DNA of 64,000 nucleotides from Marinibacterium sp. (GCA_017643305.1 JAEPNQ010000001.1:62001-126000), one strand, 5' to 3'. Shown: positions 1 through 9,304, counted from the stretch's first letter. Numbers and translations are program-made. The notes: generated from the letters alone by a model not told the origin.

Positions 1-385
1 CCAGCGCATCAAGGTCGCGAATACGCACCATGACGGTGTTGCTGGCCGTAAAGCCCGATATTTCCGGATCATTCTTGCTGACCGACGACTGGTTCGACCA
101 CAGCGGCTTCAGTGTCAGCTGCCGGGTCTGGATGTCTGTTGGGGCGATCCCGGCCTTGTTCAATGCCTCCAGAATACTTGTGACATTGGCTGAAACCACG
201 GCCATAGCCGCGCTGGCTTCCCTGTCGGCATTGGTCACGCCCAGAGTTATTGTGGCCATGTCCGGTTTGGCCGCAACCTCCCCGTATCCGGTCACGGTGA
301 TTACCCGTGGCTCATTCGCCCAAGCGACCGATGCGGCCAGAAACAGCGCCGCAATCGCTGCTGCAACCGAAACAATCCGAACCAT
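1..385 (-). CDS. SIMPL-domain (DUF541/YggE-like) periplasmic protein, 3' part outside window
   Basis: Reading leftward from ATG at 385 (good Shine-Dalgarno CGGAGG just upstream), the frame is open to the window edge, so only about 128 N-terminal residues are seen. They begin with a clear signal peptide (MVRIV, hydrophobic core, cleavage near AWA-NEP) followed by VITVTGYGEVAAKPDMATI, the hallmark opening of the SIMPL/DUF541 family. Family members are secreted or periplasmic beta-rich proteins, some linked to oxidative stress; the exact role is unknown. It diverges from the large gene at 541. Confidence 0.85.
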   Translation of the reverse strand, partial: MVRIVSVAAAIAALFLAASVAWANEPRVITVTGYGEVAAKPDMATITLGVTNADREASAAMAVVSANVTSILEALNKAGIAPTDIQTRQLTLKPLWSNQSSVSKNDPEISGFTASNTVMVRIRDLDAL

Positions 386-540
386 GCTTTTCCTCCGTTT
401 CCAGATCCGAGCATCCGACAAGCCAACCCATGACACAAGCGTCGGATTGTCTTATACTTTCCTTCGGCGGACTGCTGCTTTAAACCGAGCTTTGGGGAGG
501 AGCATCTCCGCTTATTTGTATTGATTTCGCACGGGACCAA

Positions 541-3084
541 ATGAAACCCGCATTTGCGCTGTCATTGTCATATGAAGGTATCAGCCTTCTGCATCGGTGC
601 GCCGGTGGATGGCGTAATGCCGGAGAGGCGGCGCTTGACGCGCCTGATCTGGCCACGGCCTTGTCAGGCCTGCGCGGGGCCGCGTCCCGGCTGGAACCCG
701 GCCCGCTTCGTTCCAAGCTGATTATCCCCAACGAACAGATCCGCTATCTCAGCATAGAAACCGGCACGGCAGATCGGCAGACCTGCGACCAGATGGTGCG
801 TGCTGCGCTGGAGGGTGCCACTTTCTACGCAGTGGATGAACTGGCCTATGACATCTCGATCGAAGGCCACACCACCCATATTGCTGCCGTCGCGCATGAA
901 ACGTTGGAAGAGGCGGAAAATTTTGCCCTCGAGCACCAGTTCGGGCCAGTCAGCTTTGTCGCCATCCCCGGCAAAAAACCATTTCTGGGAGAGCCGTATT
1001 TCGGCCCCACCCGACATGCCGCAACCGTCCTCGCTCCCGGCGAAACGGTGGAGCCTGATGGCATTGCGGTTGTCGTTGTCGGTCCGGCTCAGTTCCCAGT
1101 GGAAGGCGCGGTGCCGACACCGGAACCCGAAGTTACCGCTGAACCACAGGCAGCACCCGTGGACGACCCGGCGCCGGAACCGGCGGATCCACCGGTGGAG
1201 GCCGCCCCGACAGAATCTGCTGTCCCGACCTTTTCCAGCCGCCGCCGTCGCGGAACCGAAACTTATGCACCTGCGAAAGCTGAACCGCCGCTAGAGGCCC
1301 AGCAGCTGCCCGTCGCGACTGACCCGGTTGAAGACCCCTTGCCGGAACCCCCGGTCGCCACCCCAGCTGCACCGCAGCCCGCCGCAGCGCTGGAATTGCC
1401 GAAGGCAGAGCCCCCTGCGCCTGTCTCAGCTCCTCCGCTGGCAGCTCAGGCTGCCGCTCCAGCCGTTGCTCCACCGCGTAAGATCGACCTGGGCAAAAAC
1501 CCGAACAAGGGCGATGATGCCCCGAAGGCCGGGCTTCTGTCCGGACTGCTGCGCAGGCGCGGCAGAGACACACCACCGGTTGAGGCTCCTTTGGCCTCTG
1601 CTGCCCCCGCCGCTCCAACCGCGCCCCGACGCGAGTTGGACGTGTCCGGCATGCCACCAAAGCTGGCCGCCGCCGTTCTTAAAACCGCCGAGCGGAGCAC
1701 GACGCCTGCTGGCGAGGGCCCCCTAGACCCGCCGGCAGAAGCACAGCGCATGACGGTGTTCGGCGCGCATCAACCTGCCGATGCCAATGCCAAATCGCGG
1801 CCTCACTTTCTCGGCCTGATCCTGACCGCCGTGCTGCTGCTGTTTTTGGCGGGTGTGGCGGCCTGGGCCTCGATCTTTATAGATGATGATCTGGCAGGGC
1901 TGTTCAGCAGGGAACCACAGGATGCCACGGTTGCAAATGATGCGCCCGCGCCCGCAAGCGACACACCTTCGGTTGCGGCCTTCACCGTCCCGCAGCTGGA
2001 CGCCCCCGACCCCGGCAGCGCACAGGCGCTTGACGCGCCGATCGGGGCCGAGGAACCGATAACGCTCGCCGCGCTTGACCCGACAACGGCAGGGCTGACC
2101 GATACGGATGCCGCTGTTCTGGACGCACTGCGCAGCCCACGGTCGCAGCCCGGTATCACCAGCGCGCAGGACCCTGAAACGCGCTATGCAGTCACTGGCA
2201 TTTGGTCCGAAGCCCCGCCCGAACCGATCACACCATCGGTCATCGGTCTGGATGACCTCTTCGTCGGGTCGATTGATAACCGAGAACTGTCGCAGGATGC
2301 GGTGGCGCTGCCCGACATGGCCATTCTGCTGACAGATGATCCCATTGGTGCGCGGACCTCACCCACCGCACCAGGCGTCACCTTCGATTTCGACGAACGC
2401 GGCCTAGTGCGCGCCACGCCCGAAGGGACGGTCACGCCCGAAGGCATTATAGTCTATCTTGGGCGGCCTGATATTGTGCCGCCTGCAACGCCGAACCGTA
2501 CGGTTCAAGCGCCCGAAGAAAACACGCTGCGCGACCGGCTGGCAGGTTTCCGCCCGCGTGGCCGCCCCGACAACCTGTCCGAACAGGCCGAACGCGGCCA
2601 GCTAGGTGGACTCACGCTGGACGAACTGGCAGGCATCCGCCCCAAAGCGCGCCCCGAAAACGTCAAGACGGTCGAAGAAACTGCCGACGAAGACGCCACC
2701 GCACAAGCCGTTGCAGATTCCGTCCGTCCAAAGAACCGCCCATCAAATTTCGCTGCCAAAGTCGACAAGCAGAAAGCAGACCCTGCCAATACGCAGGTCG
2801 CGGCCATCGCCCCCGCCGCAATAACCCCCAAGATCCCATCAAGCGCGTCGGTCTCCCGGCAGGCCACACTGAATAATGCCATCGACCTGCGGAAGGTGAA
2901 TCTAATCGGGGTCTACGGCACCCCCTCCAACAGGCGGGCTTTGGTGCGGTTGCCCAGCGGTCGGTACAAAAAGGTTCAGGTCGGCGACACTATCGATGGC
3001 GGCCGCGTGTCGGCTATCGGCGACAGCGAATTGCGCTACCAGAAAGGTGGCCGCAACCTAGTGCTGAAAATCCCGTCCGGGTAA
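541..3084 (+). CDS. Large proline/alanine-rich single-pass membrane protein with PilM/GspL-like N-terminus and PilP/GspC-like C-terminus
   Basis: The 847-residue protein has four parts. Residues 1-180 form a compact domain (FALSLSYEGISLLHR..., LIIPNEQIRYLSI) that resembles the actin-like assembly domains of PilM/GspL. Residues about 185-420 are a low-complexity Pro/Ala/Glu linker. One membrane segment lies at about 422-448 (HFLGLILTAVLLLFLAGVAA). A second disordered stretch leads to a small C-terminal beta domain (about 785-847: GVYGTPSNRRALVRLPSGRY, KVQVGDTIDGGRVSAIGDS) of the kind seen in PilP/GspC. The short element RP+xRPxN recurs three times (RPRGRPDN, RPKARPEN, RPKNRPSN) around residues 670-740. 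I infer an inner-membrane scaffold protein of a secretion or pilus-like machine. Functional assignment is uncertain; coding status is firm because of length and codon bias. Confidence 0.8.
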   Translation: MKPAFALSLSYEGISLLHRCAGGWRNAGEAALDAPDLATALSGLRGAASRLEPGPLRSKLIIPNEQIRYLSIETGTADRQTCDQMVRAALEGATFYAVDELAYDISIEGHTTHIAAVAHETLEEAENFALEHQFGPVSFVAIPGKKPFLGEPYFGPTRHAATVLAPGETVEPDGIAVVVVGPAQFPVEGAVPTPEPEVTAEPQAAPVDDPAPEPADPPVEAAPTESAVPTFSSRRRRGTETYAPAKAEPPLEAQQLPVATDPVEDPLPEPPVATPAAPQPAAALELPKAEPPAPVSAPPLAAQAAAPAVAPPRKIDLGKNPNKGDDAPKAGLLSGLLRRRGRDTPPVEAPLASAAPAAPTAPRRELDVSGMPPKLAAAVLKTAERSTTPAGEGPLDPPAEAQRMTVFGAHQPADANAKSRPHFLGLILTAVLLLFLAGVAAWASIFIDDDLAGLFSREPQDATVANDAPAPASDTPSVAAFTVPQLDAPDPGSAQALDAPIGAEEPITLAALDPTTAGLTDTDAAVLDALRSPRSQPGITSAQDPETRYAVTGIWSEAPPEPITPSVIGLDDLFVGSIDNRELSQDAVALPDMAILLTDDPIGARTSPTAPGVTFDFDERGLVRATPEGTVTPEGIIVYLGRPDIVPPATPNRTVQAPEENTLRDRLAGFRPRGRPDNLSEQAERGQLGGLTLDELAGIRPKARPENVKTVEETADEDATAQAVADSVRPKNRPSNFAAKVDKQKADPANTQVAAIAPAAITPKIPSSASVSRQATLNNAIDLRKVNLIGVYGTPSNRRALVRLPSGRYKKVQVGDTIDGGRVSAIGDSELRYQKGGRNLVLKIPSG

Positions 3085-3223
3085 CGGGCAAAAGTGGCCG
3101 CTTGAGAGGGCGGTAGCTAACCGTAACAACCTATGACCTGATCGATAAACTCAGCGCATTGGGTGGCCTGGCCATAAGGACCCGGTCGGTGGGGACAATG
3201 CGCCAGCTGAAGCAACCAACTGT

Positions 3224-3541
3224 ATGCTGGCCATCAAACCGATTTCTCGCGCAGATGTTCTGGTCAGTGTGGTGATGGTGGCCTCCAACCTTGGTGCTTA
3301 CATGAACGCGGCTCATACATCCCACGACCGGCGCCATTGCGACCTTACTCCTGCTGCACACGGTGGCCGGATCCTCGACCGGATGCTCCAACTACATGGC
3401 TGCAACGGCTACAGCCGCGAATACGAAGTCGAACGACTCGACTGCGACGACCGAGTCATGCGTATTTTTGAAGGCACCATTGAAATCCAGCACGAAGTGA
3501 TCGTCCGCACCCTGCTGGGGCGGGCGGACCACACGGACTGA
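3224..3541 (+). pseudogene. C-terminal remnant of an acyl-CoA dehydrogenase
   Basis: The last 60 residues read ILDRMLQLHGCNGYSREYEV...RVMRIFEGTIEIQ, which is the C-terminal helix bundle and the (R/G)IFEGT(S/T)EIQ flavin-site motif of acyl-CoA dehydrogenases. The upstream part is not family-like and the usual N-terminal and middle domains are absent between here and the 847-residue gene. It is therefore a decayed 3' fragment of a roughly 380-residue enzyme. It lies tail-to-tail with hppD. Confidence 0.65.
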
Positions 3542-3544
3542 GCC

Positions 3545-4642
3545 TTATTCTGCCGCAAGTTCGCCAGAATTGATCTGCTCCTGTTCGATGCTCTCGAACA
3601 ACGCTTTGAAGTTGCCTTCACCGAACCCGTCATCCCCCTTGCGTTGGATAAACTCGAAAAAGATCGGGCCGATCACGGTCTTGGAGAAGATCTGCAGCAG
3701 GATCTTGGTTTCTCCACCGTCCACGACGCCTTCGCCGTCGATCAGGATGCCATGTTTCGTCATCCGGTCGATGGGTTCATCATGCCCCACCACACGATCG
3801 GCAGACATGTCGTAATAGGTGTCCGGCGGCCCAGGCATGAACGTAACACCCCGGTCCGCAATCGCATCAGTCGCATCATAGATATCGTCCGATCCAACGG
3901 CGATGTGCTGGATGCCTTCACCATTGTACTTCTTCAGATAGGCCACGATCTGGCCTTTCTCGCCCCGATCTTCGTTGAGCGGAATGCGGATACGGCCACA
4001 GGGCGAGGTCAGCGCGCGGGAAAACAGTCCGGTAAACTTGCCTTCGATATCAAAAAACCTGATTTCCTTGAAATTGAATAGGTCGCCGTAGAACTTGAAC
4101 CAGACGTCCATATTTCCCTTGAACACGTTGTGCGTCAGGTGATCGAGGTAGTAGAATCTAACGCCACGCGGCTTGGACTGGGCCAGCCAATTGAATTCCT
4201 CGTTATAGGGCGAGGTATCGTAGTATTGGTCTATGAAATAAATCAGGCTGCCACCGATCCCTTTGATCGCGGGCACATCCATTGTCTTGCCGTCGCCCTC
4301 ATAGGGTTCCGCGCCCATTCGCACCGCGTGATCAAACGCATGCTGCGCATCCACCACACGCCAGCCCATTGATGGTGCACAAGGCCCATGCAGGTCGATG
4401 AAACGATCTGCAAAGCTGCCCTTTTCAGCATTCAGGATATAGGTGATATCTCCCTGCTGCCACAGCTCGATCCCTGGCTTGGTCTTGTGCCGCGCGACCA
4501 GCTCATATCCCATGCGCGAAAACAGATCGCGCAGTTCCTGTGGCTCGGGATGGGCAAATTCGACAAATTCGAACCCGTCCGTACCAGCGGGGTTTTCGAA
4601 ACTGATTACCGCCTTTGGCGCGTCATGCGGAAAGGGTCCCAT
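3545..4642 (-). CDS. hppD: 4-hydroxyphenylpyruvate dioxygenase
   Basis: This enzyme converts 4-hydroxyphenylpyruvate and O2 to homogentisate in tyrosine degradation. The 365-residue protein has the expected two vicinal-oxygen-chelate halves. The Fe(II) facial triad is visible as H168 (YYLDHLTHNV), H246 (GIQHIAVGSDD) and E330 (FFEFIQRKG). Length is normal. ATG 4642 is preceded by CAGGAGACAGCG. The gene is divergent from an Lrp-type regulator, with an inverted repeat between them, so substrate- or amino-acid-responsive control by that regulator is likely. No homogentisate dioxygenase is in the window. Confidence 0.97.
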   Translation of the reverse strand: MGPFPHDAPKAVISFENPAGTDGFEFVEFAHPEPQELRDLFSRMGYELVARHKTKPGIELWQQGDITYILNAEKGSFADRFIDLHGPCAPSMGWRVVDAQHAFDHAVRMGAEPYEGDGKTMDVPAIKGIGGSLIYFIDQYYDTSPYNEEFNWLAQSKPRGVRFYYLDHLTHNVFKGNMDVWFKFYGDLFNFKEIRFFDIEGKFTGLFSRALTSPCGRIRIPLNEDRGEKGQIVAYLKKYNGEGIQHIAVGSDDIYDATDAIADRGVTFMPGPPDTYYDMSADRVVGHDEPIDRMTKHGILIDGEGVVDGGETKILLQIFSKTVIGPIFFEFIQRKGDDGFGEGNFKALFESIEQEQINSGELAAE

Positions 4643-4693
4643 CGCTGTCTCCTGTCTAAGAGTAGGTTACGCGCAGTTTAGCCACAATTCAGT

Positions 4694-4746
4694 GCGAATT
4701 TTGCGCGTTTTTCTAATTTCTGAGTATCAAAATGCGGAAAATTCGC
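4694..4746. promoter_or_regulatory. Candidate Lrp-type operator pair between hppD and the regulator
   Basis: GCGAATTTTGCGC (4694-4706) and GCGGAAAATTCGC (4734-4746) are inverted copies with 12 of 13 bases complementary and centres 40 bp apart, close to four helical turns. They flank AT-rich DNA in the divergent hppD/lrp promoter region. Spaced palindromic sites of this kind suit the octameric Lrp/AsnC regulators. Seen directly; binding is inference. Confidence 0.55.
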
Positions 4747-4779
4747 TCTATATAGAGAAAAAGTGAAAGAACCGCGCAA

Positions 4780-5235
4780 ATGCTTGATGAGGCCGACACG
4801 CGGCTGCTGGCCGCCCTGCAAAAAGACGCCCATCTGACGGCGCATGAACTGGGTGACCTGTTGAACCTATCGCCAAGTCAGGCTGGGCGTCGCCGTCAGA
4901 AGCTGGAGGCCGAAGGGTATATTCAGGGCTATTCCGCCCAGCTGGATCCCCTGCGGCTGGGCCTTTCAGTGCAAGGTTTTGTGCAGGTCCAACTGGGCAC
5001 GCACGGCCCGGAGCAGTCCAACAGCTTTGCCAGGCTGATCGGCGCGCGCCCCGAAATCACCAGCGCGTGGACCATGACCGGTGAAGCGGATTACCTGCTG
5101 CGTGTGTTTTGCGAGGATCTCCCGGCTCTAAACCGACTGATCCACGAAATTTTGTTACCGCACCCGGCGGTGGCCCGCGTGCAAAGCCAGATTGTCATGG
5201 ATCAGCTCAAGCGCGACGCACCCCTGCCGACATAA
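4780..5235 (+). CDS. Lrp/AsnC-family transcriptional regulator
   Basis: The 151-residue protein has an N-terminal winged helix-turn-helix (residues about 2-60: DEADTRLLAALQKDAHLTAHELGDLLNLSPSQAGRR in pieces) and a C-terminal RAM/effector domain (about 70-145, with WTMTGEADYLLRVFCEDL). Length matches the family. Being divergent from hppD, it probably controls tyrosine or phenylalanine degradation, as neighbouring AsnC-type regulators commonly do; the ligand cannot be read from the sequence. The KefB-type gene starts 9 bp after its stop. Confidence 0.93.
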   Translation: MLDEADTRLLAALQKDAHLTAHELGDLLNLSPSQAGRRRQKLEAEGYIQGYSAQLDPLRLGLSVQGFVQVQLGTHGPEQSNSFARLIGARPEITSAWTMTGEADYLLRVFCEDLPALNRLIHEILLPHPAVARVQSQIVMDQLKRDAPLPT

Positions 5236-5244
5236 GGACGCAAC

Positions 5245-7122
5245 GTGGACGCATTTCTGTATCAAGGCACCATTTACCTCTGCGCTGCAGTCATCGCGGT
5301 GCCACTTGCCGCGCGGCTGGGCCTTGGGTCTGTACTCGGCTACCTCGCCGCCGGGATCGTGATTGGTCCGATCCTGCATCTGGTGGGCTCCGAATCCCGC
5401 GATCTTCAACACGTGGCCGAGTTCGGCGTGGTTATGATGCTGTTCCTGATTGGCCTGGAGCTGGACCCGCGTGCCTTGTGGGACATGCGACACCGGCTGA
5501 TCGGGCTCGGCGGCCTGCAGATCAGCCTGACAACGGCGGCCATCATGGTCTGCACATTGGCATTGGGGGAAAGCTGGTCTTCGGCTTTGGCCATTGGGCT
5601 GGCCCTGTCACTGTCGTCCACCGCCATCGTGCTGCAAACCTTGTCTGAAAAGGGCCTGATGCAAACCAATGGCGGACGATCTGCCTTTTCAGTTCTGCTG
5701 ACACAGGACATGGCCGTGATCCCGATCCTAGCCCTGCTGCCGCTTCTCGCTGTGCAGAACCTCGGCGACGCCGCACATGCTGCTGTCGATAGCCACGGTG
5801 CAGGCGGGCATGGCCCATCGCATGAAACCCTGTCCCTTGTCGAAGGTCTGTCAGGCTGGGGCGTCACGCTGGTTACCATTTCTGCCGTGATTCTTGTTGT
5901 GCTGGCAGGGATCTATCTGACGCGCCCGCTTTTCCGGTTCATCCATGCCTCCAACCTGCGGGAAATGTACACCGCCCTGGCCCTGGCCATCGTGGTCGGT
6001 ATTTCCTTCCTCATGCATCTGGTGGGTCTATCCCCAGCTCTGGGCGCGTTCCTTGCCGGTGTGGTGCTGGCCAATAGTGAGTTCCGCCATGAACTGGAAA
6101 GCGACTTGGAGCCATTCAAGGGTCTCTTCCTCGGCCTGTTCTTCATCACGGTCGGCGCGGGCTTCAACCTGAACGCCTTTTTCGCCGACCCGCTGGACCT
6201 CATCGCAATGGCGCTGCTGGTGACCGTGGCCAAAGGTCTGGTGCTCTATGTGCTGGGCCATGCTTTTGGCCTGCGCGGTCGTGACAAATGGCTGTTCACA
6301 CTCGGGCTGGCGCAGGCTGGGGAATTCGGCTTTGTCCTGGTCGCCTTCTCTATCCAGCAAAACGTGATCCCAGTGGGCCCATCAGAAAAATTGCTACTGG
6401 TGATCGCGCTGTCGATGCTGATCACGCCACTCCTTTTCATCCTTTACGACCAGCTGTCCAAACGCATGTCTGACGGCACACCGATCCACGAACCCGACCA
6501 GATCGATAGTGAAGGACCGGTCATCATCGCGGGCATAGGTCGGTTCGGGCAGATCGTGAACCGGCTGGTGCAAGCCAGCGGGTTCCGCACCATCGTGCTG
6601 GACAACGATATGGCCACAATCCAACTGATGCGCCGCTTCGGCTTCAAAGGCTTCCTTGGCGACCCCACCCGCCCGGACATCCTGAAGGCTGCCGGGCTGG
6701 CCAAAGCCAGCGTGCTGGTGGCCGCAATGGATGACCGCACTTCGGTGACCAAGCTGGTCAAATATGCCCGACGCCAGCGCCCCGACCTGCACATCGTGGC
6801 CCGCGCCTTTGATCGCCAGCACGTGTTCGAGCTTTACCAAGCCGGGGCCAATGACATCGTTCGGGAAATGTTCGACAGCTCCCTGCGCGCCGGGCGCTAC
6901 GTTCTGGAAAACATCGGGCTCAGCGAATACGAGGCCGCCAGAGCCGAGCAGACTTTCTATGCCCATGACCGCTATACCGTGCGGGAACTGGCGCAGCTCT
7001 GGAAACCCGGCGTGCCACCGGTTGAAAACGAAGCCTACATAGCCCGTGCGCGGGAGCTGGAGAAGGAACTTGAATCCGCTCTCTTGCAGGCGGCTCTGGA
7101 CGAAGACAAGAAATCAGCCTGA
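5245..7122 (+). CDS. Monovalent cation:proton antiporter-2 (KefB/KefC type) with TrkA-N domain
   Basis: The 625-residue inner-membrane protein has about 12-13 hydrophobic segments over residues 1-400 (GLGSVLGYLAAGIVIGPIL and ALGAFLAGVVLANSEFRHEL are typical CPA2 motifs). A Rossmann RCK-N/TrkA-N domain follows at about 425-560, with the nucleotide loop IIAGIGRFGQIVNRL and the acidic LDND strand end. A short acidic helical tail closes the protein. It should exchange K+ (or Na+) for H+, gated by a nucleotide or thiol ligand. The start is GTG at 5245, preceded by AAGGA. No KefF/KefG ancillary gene is adjacent. Confidence 0.93.
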   Translation: MDAFLYQGTIYLCAAVIAVPLAARLGLGSVLGYLAAGIVIGPILHLVGSESRDLQHVAEFGVVMMLFLIGLELDPRALWDMRHRLIGLGGLQISLTTAAIMVCTLALGESWSSALAIGLALSLSSTAIVLQTLSEKGLMQTNGGRSAFSVLLTQDMAVIPILALLPLLAVQNLGDAAHAAVDSHGAGGHGPSHETLSLVEGLSGWGVTLVTISAVILVVLAGIYLTRPLFRFIHASNLREMYTALALAIVVGISFLMHLVGLSPALGAFLAGVVLANSEFRHELESDLEPFKGLFLGLFFITVGAGFNLNAFFADPLDLIAMALLVTVAKGLVLYVLGHAFGLRGRDKWLFTLGLAQAGEFGFVLVAFSIQQNVIPVGPSEKLLLVIALSMLITPLLFILYDQLSKRMSDGTPIHEPDQIDSEGPVIIAGIGRFGQIVNRLVQASGFRTIVLDNDMATIQLMRRFGFKGFLGDPTRPDILKAAGLAKASVLVAAMDDRTSVTKLVKYARRQRPDLHIVARAFDRQHVFELYQAGANDIVREMFDSSLRAGRYVLENIGLSEYEAARAEQTFYAHDRYTVRELAQLWKPGVPPVENEAYIARARELEKELESALLQAALDEDKKSA

Positions 7123-7131
7123 ACGCAGACC

Positions 7132-7173
7132 GCGATTTGTTGTCAAATCGCCCAAAATTCGTCCACGAATTTT
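7132..7173. terminator. Two tandem perfect hairpins between convergent genes
   Basis: GCGATTTG-TTGT-CAAATCGC (7132-7151) and AAAATTCG-TCCA-CGAATTTT (7154-7173) are both perfect 8-bp stems with 4-nt loops. They lie between the antiporter stop and the converging deaminase stop, which overlaps the second stem. A bidirectional terminator role is likely. The first stem is repeated almost exactly at 23413-23432. Confidence 0.75.
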
Positions 7174-8506
7174 AATCCGCCAGCGCAGCGGCCAACCGCG
7201 TCTGCCGCTCCAGAACGACCGGCAGGTCCAGCGTGGTCACGTGCCCATCTCGTACGATCTGGCGCCCTTCGACAAACAGATGGCGCACTTTTTGCGGCCC
7301 GGCCAGCACCAGTGCGGCCGGGTCCCAACTGCCTGCGCTGTCGATGCCTGTGACATCCCACAGGGCCACATCTGCGCGCTTACCCACTGCTAGTTGCCCG
7401 CAATCAGATCGGCCCAACACCTCCGCCCCGCCGCGCGTGGCAATCTCCAACACCTCCCGCGCGCTCATTGCATTCGCGCCGTGCGCGACGCGCTGCAACA
7501 GCATCGCCTGTCGGGCTTCAGCCATCAGGTTGCCCGTGTCGTTCGAGGCCGATCCATCCACGCCCAGCCCGACGCGGACCCGGGCATCCCGCATCGCCCG
7601 CACCGGAGCAATCCCGCTGCCCAGCCGACAGTTGGAACAGGGGCAATGCGCCACGCCGGTCTGCGACCTGGCAAACAGATCAATCTCTGCCCCGTCCAGC
7701 TTCACACAATGGGCGTGCCAGACATCCGGCCCAGTCCAGCCCAGGTCTTCGGCATATTGGCCCGGACGGCATCCAAATTGCGCCTTGGAATAGGCAATGT
7801 CTTCGTCATTTTCCGCCAGATGGGTGTGCAACATCACGCCCTTGTCCCGCGCCAGCAAAGCCGCATGACGCATCAGGTCCCGGCTGACGGAAAACGGCGA
7901 ACAGGGCGCCAGCCCGACCCGGCACATCGATCCCTCCGCGGGGTCGTGAAACGCATCAACCACGCGCACACTGTCTTCGAGGATCGCCGCTTCGCGTTCC
8001 ACCAGCGCATCGGGCGGCAGCCCCCCATCGCTTTCCCCAATACTCATCGCACCGCGCGTGGGATGAAACCGTAGCCCGATCTCTGCGGCAGCGGCGATCG
8101 TGTCGTCCAGCCGTGATCCGTTGGGATAGAGGTACAGGTGATCCGAGCTCAAGGTGCAGCCCGACAAGGCCAACTCGGACAGCCCGGTCAGGGCAGACAC
8201 ATACATGTGTTCCGGCCCGAACCGGGACCAGATCGGGTAAAGCGTTTGCAGCCAGCCGAATAGCAACGCATCCTGCGCACCGGGTACAGCACGGGTCAGC
8301 GTCTGATAGAGATGATGGTGCGTGTTCACCAGCCCGGGCGTCACAACGCATCCCCCAGCCTCTACAACGTCGCCCGTGGTATTCAACCCATACCCCAGGT
8401 CCACTACCAAACCATCGCGAATAAGCAGGTCAGCATCCGCCAGTTCGCGACGGTCGTCGTCCATTGTGACAATGACGCCGGCGTTTCGGATCAGGGTTTC
8501 AGACAT
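7172..8506 (-). CDS. 8-oxoguanine deaminase (amidohydrolase superfamily)
   Basis: The 444-residue zinc enzyme of the amidohydrolase superfamily shows metal ligands in order: NTHHHLYQ, HTHLAEND, WHAHCVKLD and GLGVDGSAS. The signature around the first site and the CPCSNCRLGSG segment match the 8-oxoguanine/isoxanthopterin deaminase subgroup rather than guanine or cytosine deaminases. It would convert 8-oxoguanine to urate and ammonia in oxidised purine salvage or breakdown. It follows hisN by 3 bp and is probably co-transcribed. Confidence 0.88.
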   Translation of the reverse strand: MSETLIRNAGVIVTMDDDRRELADADLLIRDGLVVDLGYGLNTTGDVVEAGGCVVTPGLVNTHHHLYQTLTRAVPGAQDALLFGWLQTLYPIWSRFGPEHMYVSALTGLSELALSGCTLSSDHLYLYPNGSRLDDTIAAAAEIGLRFHPTRGAMSIGESDGGLPPDALVEREAAILEDSVRVVDAFHDPAEGSMCRVGLAPCSPFSVSRDLMRHAALLARDKGVMLHTHLAENDEDIAYSKAQFGCRPGQYAEDLGWTGPDVWHAHCVKLDGAEIDLFARSQTGVAHCPCSNCRLGSGIAPVRAMRDARVRVGLGVDGSASNDTGNLMAEARQAMLLQRVAHGANAMSAREVLEIATRGGAEVLGRSDCGQLAVGKRADVALWDVTGIDSAGSWDPAALVLAGPQKVRHLFVEGRQIVRDGHVTTLDLPVVLERQTRLAAALAD

Positions 8507-8509
8507 GAA

Positions 8510-9304
8510 TCAAATATACGTGCGCAAGATGGCCAGCGCCGCCGCGTGAAGATCCGGGTTGGCCGCAGCAAGGGTACGGCCACCGTCATGCGCCGGGCCG
8601 CCATTCCAGTCGGTGACAATGCCACCAGCCGCCTGGATCACCGCGATAGGGGCCTGTATGTCATAGGCGTTCAGCCCGGCTTCGATCACCAGGTCGATCT
8701 GGCCCGCAGCCAGCAGCGCGTATGCATAACAGTCCATGCCATAACGTGTCAGCTTCGCACGCCCGGCCACGTTGTGAAAACCGTGCTGTTCAGCGGTTGT
8801 GCCCACTTCAGGAAAGGTGGTGAACACAACCGCCTCTTCCAGACGCGGCGTGTCACGCGTGACCAGGTTGGACCGCCCCCGAGGCCCCTGCATATAGGCA
8901 CGTCCCCCGGCCCCGACGAACCGTTCACCGATATAGGGCTGATCGATCACGCCCAGGATCGGGCCTTCGGTCTCGGCCAGTGCAATCAGCACACCCCAGG
9001 TTGGCGTACCGGAGATGAAGCCGCGCGTGCCGTCAATCGGGTCCAGAACCCAGACCCGCCCGCTTGTACCCTCAATATTTTCGAATTCCTCGCCCAGAAC
9101 GCCGTCCTGTGGACGATGTTCCGCCAGCAGCGCACGCATCGCGGCCTCACCGGCACGATCTGCGGCTGTCACAGGATCGAAGCCGGCTTCCAGCTTGTTT
9201 TGGGTAGCCAGTCCGCTTTTGCGAAAATACGGCAAGATGGCCGCGCGCGCGGCGTCGGCTAGCAGATGGGCGATGTCGAGGTCAGAGAGCGCGGCGGAGG
9301 ACAT
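8510..9304 (-). CDS. hisN: Histidinol-phosphate phosphatase, inositol-monophosphatase family
   Basis: The 264-residue protein carries the lithium-sensitive phosphatase motifs: the E at GVLGEEF, the metal-binding WVLDPIDGTRGFISG, and a third metal Asp near YGMDCYAYALLAAGQIDLVI. The DPIDGTRGFISG variant is characteristic of HisN (histidinol-phosphatase) in alphaproteobacteria, acting in the penultimate step of histidine synthesis. An inositol or nucleotide phosphatase role cannot be excluded. It precedes the 8-oxoguanine deaminase with a 3-bp gap. Confidence 0.85.
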   Translation of the reverse strand: MSSAALSDLDIAHLLADAARAAILPYFRKSGLATQNKLEAGFDPVTAADRAGEAAMRALLAEHRPQDGVLGEEFENIEGTSGRVWVLDPIDGTRGFISGTPTWGVLIALAETEGPILGVIDQPYIGERFVGAGGRAYMQGPRGRSNLVTRDTPRLEEAVVFTTFPEVGTTAEQHGFHNVAGRAKLTRYGMDCYAYALLAAGQIDLVIEAGLNAYDIQAPIAVIQAAGGIVTDWNGGPAHDGGRTLAAANPDLHAAALAILRTYI

